Source: Bacteroidales bacterium (lineage in GTDB: Bacteria; Bacteroidota; Bacteroidia; Bacteroidales; JAFGUD01). Taken from it: a stretch of DNA of 34,994 bases. The stretch lies in contig JAFGUD010000222.1 in NCBI GenBank assembly GCA_016938685.1, positions 1 through 34,994 on the forward strand. Reading direction: 5' to 3'. A program made the translations under genes and the position numbers. Positions 1-8,520 of the stretch are shown in pieces; the stretch's first letter is position 1; every line of letters begins with the position of its first letter. The notes beneath the pieces are model-generated. The model had not been told where the DNA came from. It saw only the letters and a list, made by a program, of their open reading frames with translations, and did not search any database.

Positions 1-1
1 C

Positions 2-202
2 AAAGACCCGAACATCGTTGGTTTAAATTCAACCGAAGATATGGTTGTTATGATGGACGAAATGGGAATTGATACTCAACTTGATATTGACAAACTTCTT
101 GAAACCGGCAGAATGGTTGAAAGAATTGTAGGAAGAACTCTCCGATCTGAAAGTATTAAGAATGGAAGAATACCCAAAGAATTATCCGGCAGAAATTGGT
201 AG
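2..202 (+). CDS. HMG-CoA lyase-like protein, C-terminal fragment
   Basis: This is the 3' end of a gene cut by the window edge; 66 codons are visible before the TAG stop. The fragment contains a stretch like STEDMVVMMDEMGIDTQLDI followed by a helix ending in LLETGRMVERIVGR. That is the usual C-terminal part of the TIM-barrel of hydroxymethylglutaryl-CoA lyase and relatives (DRE-TIM metallolyases), which cleave HMG-CoA to acetyl-CoA and acetoacetate in leucine or ketone-body metabolism. The catalytic residues and metal ligands lie upstream and cannot be checked. A related member such as a homocitrate- or citramalate-synthase-like enzyme is possible but less like this tail. A hairpin terminator follows directly. 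Confidence 0.6.
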   Translation, partial: KDPNIVGLNSTEDMVVMMDEMGIDTQLDIDKLLETGRMVERIVGRTLRSESIKNGRIPKELSGRNW

Positions 203-221
203 TTTTTTTGAAAATGCATGA

Positions 222-253
222 CAAAACCTTTCTTTTTAGAGAGGTTTTTTTGT
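222..253 (+). terminator. Rho-independent terminator after the HMG-CoA lyase-like gene
   Basis: A stem formed by ACCTTTC (226-232) and GAGAGGT (239-245), extended by flanking A and T runs, is followed by seven T residues. It lies about 20 bases after the stop codon and separates this gene from the promoter at 263. Confidence 0.75.
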
Positions 254-262
254 CAAAAACAT

Positions 263-293
263 TTTGATTATAATTTTTAATGAAATAGATTTG
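263..293 (+). promoter_or_regulatory. Bacteroidota-type promoter for the gene at 305
   Basis: TTTG at 263-266, a 19-base spacer, then TAGATTTG at 286-293. This is a full match to the TTTG / TAnnTTTG consensus of Bacteroidota primary sigma promoters. The predicted start of transcription is only a few bases before the ATG at 305, so the leader would be very short. Confidence 0.7.
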
Positions 294-304
294 TTAAAAA
301 ATAT

Positions 305-667
305 ATGATGAAGTTAATTATCTTGCTATTGTTTGTTGTTTGCTCTACTGTGAGTTATGGCGGTAGTACTATATCTGTCTTTAAGTCAGAAAAATCAGTT
401 AAAGTCGAGAAATCTTTTGATAACAAAATCTTTAATATTGAGACTTTTCAAAAAAATCAGAAAAAATCAAAGCCCAAACCTTTACTTGTTAAATTTTTAA
501 TATTTTTTTTCTGGTTGACATCGTTGGTGTTTGTTTTGTTGATTGCTTTTACAGAGGTTTCATTACTTTTAGCATTGTTGTTGAGTTTTGGAATCACAGT
601 TTCGTTTGTTGTTTTATTATTGTTTTTGTTTGTTGCGTTATTAAGGTCAGCTGCACGTAATTTTTAA
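305..667 (+). CDS. Small two-pass membrane protein of unknown function
   Basis: This 120-residue protein is not recognised as a known family. It begins with a hydrophobic segment that could be a signal peptide (residues 3-19, ending near SYGGS). A lysine-rich polar stretch follows (about 25-60), then two hydrophobic helices (about 62-83 and 86-113), and it ends RSAARNF. The start could be either of the adjacent ATG codons at 305 and 308. A well-formed promoter lies just upstream, and a second strong promoter lies between this gene and the next, so it is probably transcribed alone or reads through into the barrel gene at 731. Nothing in the sequence indicates a biochemical role. Confidence 0.7.
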   Translation: MMKLIILLLFVVCSTVSYGGSTISVFKSEKSVKVEKSFDNKIFNIETFQKNQKKSKPKPLLVKFLIFFFWLTSLVFVLLIAFTEVSLLLALLLSFGITVSFVVLLLFLFVALLRSAARNF

Positions 668-684
668 TTTTTTTTAAAAGTTAG

Positions 685-714
685 TTGATTTTCATTCTCA
701 AAAATTTAACTTTG
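685..714 (+). promoter_or_regulatory. Bacteroidota-type promoter for the barrel-lipoprotein-caspase operon
   Basis: TTG at 685-687, a 19-base spacer, then TAACTTTG at 707-714. Spacing and sequence match the TTG / TAnnTTTG consensus exactly. It is placed 16 bases before the ATG at 731 and is the only clear promoter before the three closely packed genes that end at 6951. Confidence 0.75.
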
Positions 715-730
715 TTAAAAAATACAATGT

Positions 731-1552
731 ATGAAATCCAAACTACTTCTTTTATTGCCTTTTTTCTTATTAATAGGTCATTTTTCTAATGCTCAATTTA
801 TTCATTATGGCATTAAAACTTTTGCTTCTCCGTATCTTGAAATGGAGTTTTATCAGTACGACCAAAATGAATATGTTTTTTACTTTGCTAACGAAAATAA
901 TGAAACAATTCGTTTTGATGGTTTGGACACTTCCCGTATAAAATCTATGAAGCCATATCCCGCTGTTTACGTTCGTTATGATTTGAATATCAGATGGTTT
1001 GTGCAGGCAGAAGCCTTTTATTTTTTCTTTAAAAACGAAGCTTCATATCGTAATTCTGTTGATCTAAGTGAGTATTCACAAACTTTTAATTCGACTAATA
1101 ATCAGGAAATTCTAAATTATAACAGTCTTCAACTAAAATGGCGTTTTTCAGGGATTAGAGTATTTGTAGGATATACATTTATGAAGACAAAATCAATCAG
1201 ACCTTATGTTTTTAGTGGTTTTTCGACAATGTTCTTGATGAATCTTAAAATGGGAGACACCTATATGGAGCGTGATTATCGCAATTTAGTGCTTTTTAGT
1301 CATCTTGCAACTTTTGCTCCGGTTAGTTTTTATAATACTTCTGGTTTTGGACTTCAATATCAAGGAATTAGATTGTCCGGTTATGTTTTGCGATCTACTG
1401 GGTATATTGATATTTTCGCGAGTGAATACAAAAAAAACACAGGTTTATCTTTAGATGAGCAACATCCAAATTATAAATATATGTTTGGCCAATTTATCTC
1501 TCTTTCAGTCAATCTATTTTCAAAGAGTTATACAAAACCACAAATTTTTTAA
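731..1552 (+). CDS. Predicted outer-membrane beta-barrel protein
   Basis: This 273-residue protein has a clear signal peptide (hydrophobic core at residues 4-18, then a cleavage-like site before AQF around residue 21). The rest alternates polar and aromatic/hydrophobic residues with many Tyr and Phe, for example YLEMEFYQYD, VRYDLNIRWFVQAEAFYFFF and GIRVFVGYTF. It ends in a strand-like segment. This pattern fits a small (8-10 strand) outer-membrane barrel like other Bacteroidota porin-family or OmpA-barrel proteins. It is the first gene of an operon: the lipoprotein gene starts 9 bases after its stop and the WD40-caspase follows. A structural or docking role for the exported partners is inference only. 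Confidence 0.65.
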   Translation: MKSKLLLLLPFFLLIGHFSNAQFIHYGIKTFASPYLEMEFYQYDQNEYVFYFANENNETIRFDGLDTSRIKSMKPYPAVYVRYDLNIRWFVQAEAFYFFFKNEASYRNSVDLSEYSQTFNSTNNQEILNYNSLQLKWRFSGIRVFVGYTFMKTKSIRPYVFSGFSTMFLMNLKMGDTYMERDYRNLVLFSHLATFAPVSFYNTSGFGLQYQGIRLSGYVLRSTGYIDIFASEYKKNTGLSLDEQHPNYKYMFGQFISLSVNLFSKSYTKPQIF

Positions 1553-1561
1553 AATCGGATT

Positions 1562-3523
1562 ATGCGAAATAGATATTTATTATTACTAACATTAGTTTTT
1601 TTTACAACATTAACCTCTTGTTATAAAATAGTTGAAATAGATTATAATTATGATGGCTATTCAAGAGTTGTTGGTCCAGAAGGTGGACAAATTGTTTTTT
1701 ATGCTAATTATGGCAACGACTCAGGAATGTTTTTTGTCGATTCTGCTAATATTTTAGTTGAAATGAATTTTCCGGCAGGTGCTTTAGACACTGATATGGT
1801 TTTTAATTTTTATCAATTTCAGGATTACGATATTGCATCTGAATTGTCAAAAGGGTTAGCAAATGTTGGGTCTAAGTTTATTTATTTTGTTCCGGTTTTT
1901 GCCTCTGACGGATATCACGAACACGACGATGCGGATTTGACTTATCACCTTAGTGTTGATTTTAACCAACCAGTTTCTGTTACTTATCATTTTAAAATTG
2001 AGGAAGAACTTAGCACTATTGATCAAAAGAAAATGCAATTCGAGTTTTACGATTGGTTTAATGCTAATTATAAACTATATAAAGTTGAAATTCCCAAAAT
2101 AGATGAATGGGGCGAGCAGAGAAATATTTTTGTGCAATGGAATCAACAAGGTTATCCGGTTGGATATTATCAAAATGACTTGAAAGATATTATTCTTGGC
2201 TATTGGTTCCCAAATAATTATGATAACGATTCTTACAGTTCTATTGTTAATTGGGAGGTGTGCAACGAATTTGAAATCGACCCTGTAAATATGACTGTTT
2301 CTTTTGATATGAACAATACAGATTACATGTATGTTTTATCAAGAGTAATAGAAATTACTTTGGATAAACTTCCTTTTAAAATTAAAGATTATATTAGTAG
2401 TAATTTCTCGTCAAATATTCTCCGTGCTGCAATAATTGATAAAAATTTTCAGGTTATTCTTGAAGATAGAACAATAGTCTATTTTGATATTGCAAGTAAT
2501 TTTTTGTATGCGGAAAAATATAATCTTCAGTTTGCACAAATTCCGAATTTTATTATTAACTATCTCCAAAATAATTATCCAAATGATTTAATGCAAGGAA
2601 ACATTGTTGAATATTATGAAGATTATTCTATTTATAAAATGAATTTATTGAGTTCTCAAACCCTGTTTTTTATTCAGGATTCATTAAGTGTTGAATATTT
2701 AGGGTCTATGCAATACGATTTTGATTTTAATTCTTTGCCTCAAAATGTAATAGATTATATAAATGTCAATTATCCAGATGCGTCGGTCAACTCTATTACC
2801 AATTATAATTCGCAAGGAGAACAAGAAATTAGTGTTTATTTGTCTTTTGAGGGGAAAAATATAATGGTTCATTTTGGCAATAGCGGTGCGTTTTTGTCTG
2901 CTGTATATTATGGACTAAAAACAGATGATATTACGAGCGAAGTAAATTCATTTCTCCACGAAAATTATCAAAATATTGATATTGTGAAAATTACCCAGAA
3001 AGTTGATGCTGATAGTAATATGTTTAGTATTCAGCTTATTAACGAAACAGACATAGACATTTTGGATAATGGTGAATTAATTAATCTTTCTTCGTTTATT
3101 TTAAGTAATGATTTGCCGGATTTGATAAAGACAACTTTACAAAACACATTTAGTAGTTCTAATATAGTATTCTGTTATTATCTGTTTCATCATGGCGAAG
3201 AAGATTATGGAATAGAGTTCTTAGAAGGACTGTATGTTGAAATATTTACTTCAGGTGAAATTGAATATGCCGGTGGTTCAAATTTTGACGATTTAAAAGA
3301 TCCGACAAAAGCTTATATTGTTAATAATTATTCTGAAAATCAGTTTGGAAATTTTGATTACTACAATGCTGATTTTATGGCTGTTCCTGATTATTATTAC
3401 TTTGTGTATTTAAAAGATGGAACTTTGATAGTGTTCGATAAAAACGGCAATTATTATTCGTCTAAAATTTCTGTAAAAAGAAAAGAACATCAAAAACTTT
3501 GGGATAAAAAATCTAAAAATTAA
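1562..3523 (+). CDS. Lipoprotein with ZU5-like domain and PepSY-like repeats
   Basis: This 653-residue lipoprotein has signal peptide residues 1-19 and lipobox LTSC with the acylated Cys at 20. Residues about 35-190 resemble a ZU5-type domain (GPEGG, then MNFPAGAL and a strand-rich stretch). From about residue 268 to 640 there are roughly six degenerate units of 50-65 residues. Each has a short helix such as LPQNVIDYINVNYP followed by strands, as in the PepSY-like (beta-lactamase-inhibitor-protein-like, DUF2874) repeats common in Bacteroidota. Such domains are thought to bind peptides or inhibit proteases, although this is not proved for the family. It is the middle gene of the operon with the barrel and WD40-caspase genes (gaps of 9 and 5 bases). 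An envelope inhibitor or chaperone of the caspase is a hypothesis, not shown. Confidence 0.7.
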   Translation: MRNRYLLLLTLVFFTTLTSCYKIVEIDYNYDGYSRVVGPEGGQIVFYANYGNDSGMFFVDSANILVEMNFPAGALDTDMVFNFYQFQDYDIASELSKGLANVGSKFIYFVPVFASDGYHEHDDADLTYHLSVDFNQPVSVTYHFKIEEELSTIDQKKMQFEFYDWFNANYKLYKVEIPKIDEWGEQRNIFVQWNQQGYPVGYYQNDLKDIILGYWFPNNYDNDSYSSIVNWEVCNEFEIDPVNMTVSFDMNNTDYMYVLSRVIEITLDKLPFKIKDYISSNFSSNILRAAIIDKNFQVILEDRTIVYFDIASNFLYAEKYNLQFAQIPNFIINYLQNNYPNDLMQGNIVEYYEDYSIYKMNLLSSQTLFFIQDSLSVEYLGSMQYDFDFNSLPQNVIDYINVNYPDASVNSITNYNSQGEQEISVYLSFEGKNIMVHFGNSGAFLSAVYYGLKTDDITSEVNSFLHENYQNIDIVKITQKVDADSNMFSIQLINETDIDILDNGELINLSSFILSNDLPDLIKTTLQNTFSSSNIVFCYYLFHHGEEDYGIEFLEGLYVEIFTSGEIEYAGGSNFDDLKDPTKAYIVNNYSENQFGNFDYYNADFMAVPDYYYFVYLKDGTLIVFDKNGNYYSSKISVKRKEHQKLWDKKSKN

Positions 3524-3528
3524 ACCTT

Positions 3529-6500
3529 GTGAAACTTCTATTCAAAATAATATTTTTTGTGCTGATTTTTTTCGCGGCTTTCTCTATGTCTGCACAGGAA
3601 TTAAGCATACAAACAGGGCATTCAGCTACAATAACGGATATAAAATTTACTCCCGACGATAAATATTTAGTTTCGTGCGGAGCAGATAATAAAATAATTA
3701 TCTGGGACATGACAACTTTTATGCAAATGAAATTATTAGTTGGACATACAGCCACTGTTAATTCAATTGCCATGAAGCCCGATGAAAAAATATTTGCAAC
3801 TGCGTCTGATGATGCAACTGTTAAAATATGGAATTATCCTTCGGGGGAGTTGATGAAAACTTACAAATTTTCAAAACCTGTAAAATCTATAGATTATAGT
3901 CCCGATGGAAAAACATTTGCTTGCGTTTCTGATTCTGTGTTTTTAATTGATTATCAAACAGGAAAAGTGACCAAATTGGATTTAGTGGCAAGAAAGTTTT
4001 TTACAACTGTAAAATTTAGTGAAAATGGAGCATATTTAGGTATTGGAGGCAAACAAGAACCTTTTGTCTATGTTTATGGCTTGATTTATAATGATTTTGT
4101 GTCAAAACACAGGTCTAATGCGAATGCTGTCAAGTTTAGTGATGACGGAATATTTGTTTATATTGCAGGAGATAACGGAGTTTTAAAAAGAAGGCAGACA
4201 ACTTCCGGTTCTGAAAAGAAATATTCTCTATGGGCAAGCAATAGTTGGGATAGTTTTTTTGATGTTGAACTTACAAAAGAATATTTTATTGGAGCTAACC
4301 GAAATAAGTTGATTTATGTTTATGAACAATCTTCAGGTAAAAGAGTAGCAATATTAAATGCCCATGAAAAAGAACTGAGAGCTTTAGCTGTTACATCTGA
4401 TGGTAAATATCTTGCTAGTGCCGGTAAAGACAGAAAAATAATAATTTGGAATCTCGAAAGATTTTCTGTTACTAAAGTTATTGAAGGCGGAGCAAATAGT
4501 ATTACTTCTATGGCTTTCTCAAATGATGGAAATTATATGTTTCTTACATATAGCGATGGTAGTAATCGTATTTGGAATTTGTCAAATAAAGGACAAATAC
4601 TAACTAATGACCCTCCGAAAGCTACTTTTGTGCAACAATATTTTATGAATGAATATAGCTCGAATAATAGTTTTTTCACAATAAATCCGGACAAACTTTT
4701 TGTAATAAACACGCTTGATAAAGTAAACTCAAAAACTGAGCAAGTTGACTCCAAAAAGCAAAAACTTTATATTTGGGATATTAAAAATTATGGAAATAAA
4801 CATCTGGTAAAAAACAAAAAGAAAGACATTTATAGACAATTTTTTATAACTGATACTATAAACATTGTTGAAGTTGTTTATAATGCCACTCATTTGCAGG
4901 AAAAATCAATTATTGGAGGCGAAAAAATTCTCGACAGACAAACTGTTTATTCTGCTGATGTTTCTATTTATTCGTTGAATAATAAGATTAAAAAGCGCAA
5001 AATCAGTACAAAAAAATTATTTCTAAAAGATAATTTCTCGATTGAGGGTGATGTGTATTTTGCAAATATTAGTCCCGACGGTGAATTTTTTATTGATTTT
5101 AAAAACTCTGAAAATGGGCAAATTTGCGATTTGTGGGATTTAAAAATGACTGATAAAATTTCTACTGTTCTGTTAGACAGAGAGTATGATTTTGGTGGAT
5201 TTAGTCAAAGTGGCACTTATTTTTATATGGCTGATAATGAAACATCTATCGTTAAAATTTATAAAACATCAAGTCAGGAATTACTTGATTCTGTAGTTGG
5301 AATTATTCCTTTTGTTTTTTCAAAAATTGAAGAAATATGCGCCTATACCGACAATGAAAAAAATCTTTACTTGTACAATTTTAAAGAACATAAACCTATT
5401 TTTAAGGTTCAAACAGGACATCAAACCAGAATATCTGATATTAAATTTAATTCTCCATACGATTTTATTGCAACTACTGCTTATGATGGATTAATTAAAT
5501 TTTGGTCGGAAAAAACAGGAGAACCTTTGATTAGCCTTGCTGCTTTTGATAAAAGTGATTTTATTTATGTTTCACCTGAAAATTATTATTATTCCACAAA
5601 AGGTGCAATGAAATACATTAGTTTTTTATTAAACGAAACTCTTTACACATTCGACCAGTTTGATATAAAATATAATCGCCCTGATACAGTATTGTCAAAA
5701 CTTGCGTATGCAACTCCTGACGAAATTGAAATTTACAAAAAAGCCTATGAAAAAAGGGTTAAGAAAATGGGTTTCAGTGATTTTGTGTTTGATGAAACAT
5801 ATCATATTCCCGAAATTTCAATTGTTAATATCGATGAAATTCCTATTTCAACAGACAATAGGACTATTTCTGTAAAAATAAAAGCTGTAGACTCGATTTA
5901 TAATTTAGATAGAATAAATATTTGGGTTAATAGTGTGCCAATTTTTGGAGTTAAAGGGGTAGATATACGTGAGCTAAAAACGCACAATTATTCCGAATCT
6001 TTTGATGTAAATCTTAGTAGCGGAAAAAATAAAATTGACGTAACAGTCATAAACACAAGAGGTTCAGAGTCGCTCAAAAAAAGCTTTTCTATTGTTTGCG
6101 AACAAGAATCTAAGCCGGAATTATATATTGTTGCTGTTGGAATTTCAAACTATGCTGATACTTCTATGAACCTTGATTATGCTGAAAAAGATGCTAATGA
6201 TGTAATAAATCTTTTTTCAAAAAAGAATAAAACATTTGAAAAAGTTAATACTTTAAAGCTTGTAAATGAACAAGCTACCCGCAAAAATATCTTGGCATTG
6301 AAGGAAACTTTGAAAACCACAAAAGAAGATGATCAGGTAATATTATTTTATGCCGGTCACGGCTTACTTGATGATAATTATAATTATTTTTTAACAACTC
6401 ACGATTTTGATGTTTTTGACTTTTTTAATTCAGTTGTAACGTATGATGAGTTTGTAGGATTGATGGATAGCATTCCTGCCAGACGAAAACTTGTTCTAAT

Positions 6501-6951
6501 TGACGCTTGTCACTCGGGTGAAGTTGACGAAGAAGGTGATCAAACTAATGAAGGAGCAGTTAATGTGAATTCTGAATACGAATCACACGGAGAAAGAAGT
6601 CTTTGGAGTCAGGAATTTGGCGATATTCCAAAATTTGGCTCGCAAAATTCTTTTGAATTGATGAAAATGATGTTCGCTGACTTGCGTAGAGGTTCGGGAA
6701 CTACAATTATTTCATCAGCCGGAGGTCAGGAATATGCTTATGAAAGCAAAAAAATCCAAAACGGTGTTTTTACTTATGTGTTAATTACCGGATTAAAATC
6801 CAAAAAAGCAGATATTAATAAAGATGGAAAAATAATGCTTTCTGAGTTACAAGATTACGTTATGAAAACTGTAAGCGAGTTAACAAGAGGTCACCAAAAC
6901 CCCACAAACCGCAGAGAAAATTTAGATTACGATTTTATAATTTGGGAATAG
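3529..6951 (+). CDS. Exported WD40-repeat protein with C-terminal caspase (C14) domain
   Basis: This 1140-residue protein starts at GTG, five bases after the lipoprotein stop. Residues 1-22 are a signal peptide ending SMSAQ, so it acts outside the cytoplasm. WD40 blades begin at about residue 28 (TGHSATITDIKF...IIIWDM) and continue to about 365. A less regular region follows, then another clear blade at about 628-660 (TGHQTRISDIKF), so one or two propellers are likely. An Ig-like strand region (about 770-855) leads to the caspase fold from 866 (YIVAVGISNYAD). The catalytic His is at 944 (YAGHG) and Cys at 994 (DACHSG). An EF-hand-like loop, D1095 to E1106 (DINKDGKIMLSE), lies near the C-terminus. 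Family knowledge predicts a cysteine endopeptidase cutting after basic residues, as in metacaspases/orthocaspases. The substrate is unknown. Confidence 0.88.
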   Translation: MKLLFKIIFFVLIFFAAFSMSAQELSIQTGHSATITDIKFTPDDKYLVSCGADNKIIIWDMTTFMQMKLLVGHTATVNSIAMKPDEKIFATASDDATVKIWNYPSGELMKTYKFSKPVKSIDYSPDGKTFACVSDSVFLIDYQTGKVTKLDLVARKFFTTVKFSENGAYLGIGGKQEPFVYVYGLIYNDFVSKHRSNANAVKFSDDGIFVYIAGDNGVLKRRQTTSGSEKKYSLWASNSWDSFFDVELTKEYFIGANRNKLIYVYEQSSGKRVAILNAHEKELRALAVTSDGKYLASAGKDRKIIIWNLERFSVTKVIEGGANSITSMAFSNDGNYMFLTYSDGSNRIWNLSNKGQILTNDPPKATFVQQYFMNEYSSNNSFFTINPDKLFVINTLDKVNSKTEQVDSKKQKLYIWDIKNYGNKHLVKNKKKDIYRQFFITDTINIVEVVYNATHLQEKSIIGGEKILDRQTVYSADVSIYSLNNKIKKRKISTKKLFLKDNFSIEGDVYFANISPDGEFFIDFKNSENGQICDLWDLKMTDKISTVLLDREYDFGGFSQSGTYFYMADNETSIVKIYKTSSQELLDSVVGIIPFVFSKIEEICAYTDNEKNLYLYNFKEHKPIFKVQTGHQTRISDIKFNSPYDFIATTAYDGLIKFWSEKTGEPLISLAAFDKSDFIYVSPENYYYSTKGAMKYISFLLNETLYTFDQFDIKYNRPDTVLSKLAYATPDEIEIYKKAYEKRVKKMGFSDFVFDETYHIPEISIVNIDEIPISTDNRTISVKIKAVDSIYNLDRINIWVNSVPIFGVKGVDIRELKTHNYSESFDVNLSSGKNKIDVTVINTRGSESLKKSFSIVCEQESKPELYIVAVGISNYADTSMNLDYAEKDANDVINLFSKKNKTFEKVNTLKLVNEQATRKNILALKETLKTTKEDDQVILFYAGHGLLDDNYNYFLTTHDFDVFDFFNSVVTYDEFVGLMDSIPARRKLVLIDACHSGEVDEEGDQTNEGAVNVNSEYESHGERSLWSQEFGDIPKFGSQNSFELMKMMFADLRRGSGTTIISSAGGQEYAYESKKIQNGVFTYVLITGLKSKKADINKDGKIMLSELQDYVMKTVSELTRGHQNPTNRRENLDYDFIIWE

Positions 6952-6958
6952 ACAATTT

Positions 6959-7215
6959 TCAATATGTAAATTTGTAAATCAGGGAATCTTATCAATATGT
7001 AAATCATTTAATATGTAAATCGGTGAATCAGTGATTCTTTCAATCATTCCTTCATTCTATTGTTCTATTATTCTGTCATTCTATTATTCAGTTAATTCTA
7101 TTATTCTATCATTCTGTTAATTCTATTATTCTGTCATTCTATTATTCAGTTAATTCTATCATTCTATTATTCTATTATTCAGTTAATTCAATCATTCAGT
7201 TAATTCTATCATTCT
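6959..7215. repeat. Composite repeat R1: AATATGTAAAT motifs plus an 8/9-base tandem array
   Basis: The whole space between two convergent genes is repetitive. It has three copies of AATATGTAAAT (6961-6971, 6994-7004, 7010-7020), then CGGTGAATCA, then from about 7045 a run of 8-base units TATTATTC / TATCATTC / TGTCATTC interspersed with 9-base AGTTAATTC units. The array continues into the 3' end of the aminopeptidase gene and covers its stop codon at 7196-7198. The same composite, reverse-complemented, occurs at 22463-22674. No promoter or ORF is visible inside. Confidence 0.9.
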
Positions 7216-8500
7216 CTCTTTCCTTCATTAATTCTTCAATTTCATCTGCTTCGATAGGAATATCAACCATTAAATCTATGTTGCCTTTTTCTGAAATTAG
7301 AATATCATTTTCCAACCGAATACCAAAACCTTTTTCTTCTATGTAAATGCCTGGTTCATTTGTTAGAATCATTCCGGCTTTCCAAGGAGTGTCATTTGTA
7401 CCTACATCATGAACGTCCAAACCCATAAAATGACCGGTTCCGTGCATGAAATATTTTTTATAAGCTGGCCAATCAGGATTTTGATTTAAAATATCAGTAG
7501 TAGTAATCAAACCGAGTTCAAGTAGTTGGTTTTCCATTATTTTGCCAACTTCAAGGTTCCATTTGTTGATTGTCATTCCGGGTTTCATCAATTTTGTGGC
7601 TTCACGTTGAACAAAAAGTACAGAATTATAAACTTCACGTTGAAAATCGTTGAATTTTCCGTTTACAGGAATTGTTCTGCTTAAATCTGCCGCATAATTC
7701 TGGTATTCTGCACCAAAATCCATCAATACTAGCTCTCCTGAATTACAGATTTTATTGTTTTCGGTGTAATGTAAAATGCAATTGTCAGTTCCTGATGCTA
7801 CAATAGGGTGGTAGGCATGATTATAAGCTTGTTGTCTTATAAATTCGTGAGTAATTTCAGCTTCTATTTCGTATTCTCCAACTCCGGGTTTTAAAAATTT
7901 GAGCACTCTGCCAAAAGCATCTTTTGTGATTCTTATTGATTCTTTGATTATTTCAATTTCCTCTTCAGATTTTATCAGGCGATTTTTTATAATAATTGGC
8001 GAAAGTCTTTTGAAATTATGTAGTGGAAACCTGAAGCGCAGTTTTTCAATAAATCTGTAATCGGCATCATCGTAAAAACGATTGTACTTTAAATTTTCAT
8101 TTGTGCTAACGTAAATATCATTTGCATAATATGTTAAATCGCCGGCAATTCCGTCAAAGTCATCAGTGAATTTTATGTTTTCAATGCCTGAAATTTCTTT
8201 GGCTCTTTCTTTTGTGAGCTTATGTCCTTCCCATATTTCTTCTAGTTTGCTAGCTTTTCGGATAAATAATATTTCTTTTTTAGAATCGTCAGGATGAGAA
8301 GGATTTAGCATTAAAATTGTTTGTTCCTGATTAATTCCTGTTAAATAAAACAAATAAGAATTTTGATGGTATTTAAAAGTTTGGTCTCCTGAACGTGGTA
8401 ATTCATCAGCAGCAACAACAAATGCAATAGATTTTTCGGGTAATTCGTTGAATATTTTTTCTCTGTTTTTTTTGAAGAAATTAGGTGATAATTGTTTCAT
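7196..8500 (-). CDS. Xaa-Pro aminopeptidase P family protein (M24B)
   Basis: This 434-residue cytoplasmic metallopeptidase releases N-terminal residues preceding proline. The N-terminal creatinase-like domain (about 1-170) is followed by the pita-bread M24 domain. Dinuclear metal ligands are visible in order: two Asp in LVLMDFGAEYQNYAADLSRT (about residues 259 and 270), His in MHGTGHFMGLDVHD (about 355), Glu in LTNEPGIYI (about 390) and Glu in GIRLEND (about 405). Length is normal for the family. It begins 20 bases after the end of aroC on the same strand, so the two are likely co-transcribed. The last residues (NDRIN) and the TGA stop are encoded inside the R1 tandem array, so the C-terminal tail appears to have been remodelled by the repeat. 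Confidence 0.9.
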   Translation of the reverse strand: MKQLSPNFFKKNREKIFNELPEKSIAFVVAADELPRSGDQTFKYHQNSYLFYLTGINQEQTILMLNPSHPDDSKKEILFIRKASKLEEIWEGHKLTKERAKEISGIENIKFTDDFDGIAGDLTYYANDIYVSTNENLKYNRFYDDADYRFIEKLRFRFPLHNFKRLSPIIIKNRLIKSEEEIEIIKESIRITKDAFGRVLKFLKPGVGEYEIEAEITHEFIRQQAYNHAYHPIVASGTDNCILHYTENNKICNSGELVLMDFGAEYQNYAADLSRTIPVNGKFNDFQREVYNSVLFVQREATKLMKPGMTINKWNLEVGKIMENQLLELGLITTTDILNQNPDWPAYKKYFMHGTGHFMGLDVHDVGTNDTPWKAGMILTNEPGIYIEEKGFGIRLENDILISEKGNIDLMVDIPIEADEIEELMKERENDRIN

Positions 8501-8520
8501 TTTATCAGGTTTTTTAGAAA

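Noticed and set aside
6959..7215. Insertion sequence or transposon remnant
   Set aside because: No transposase fragment, terminal inverted repeats or target duplication can be seen; the content is short tandem units only.
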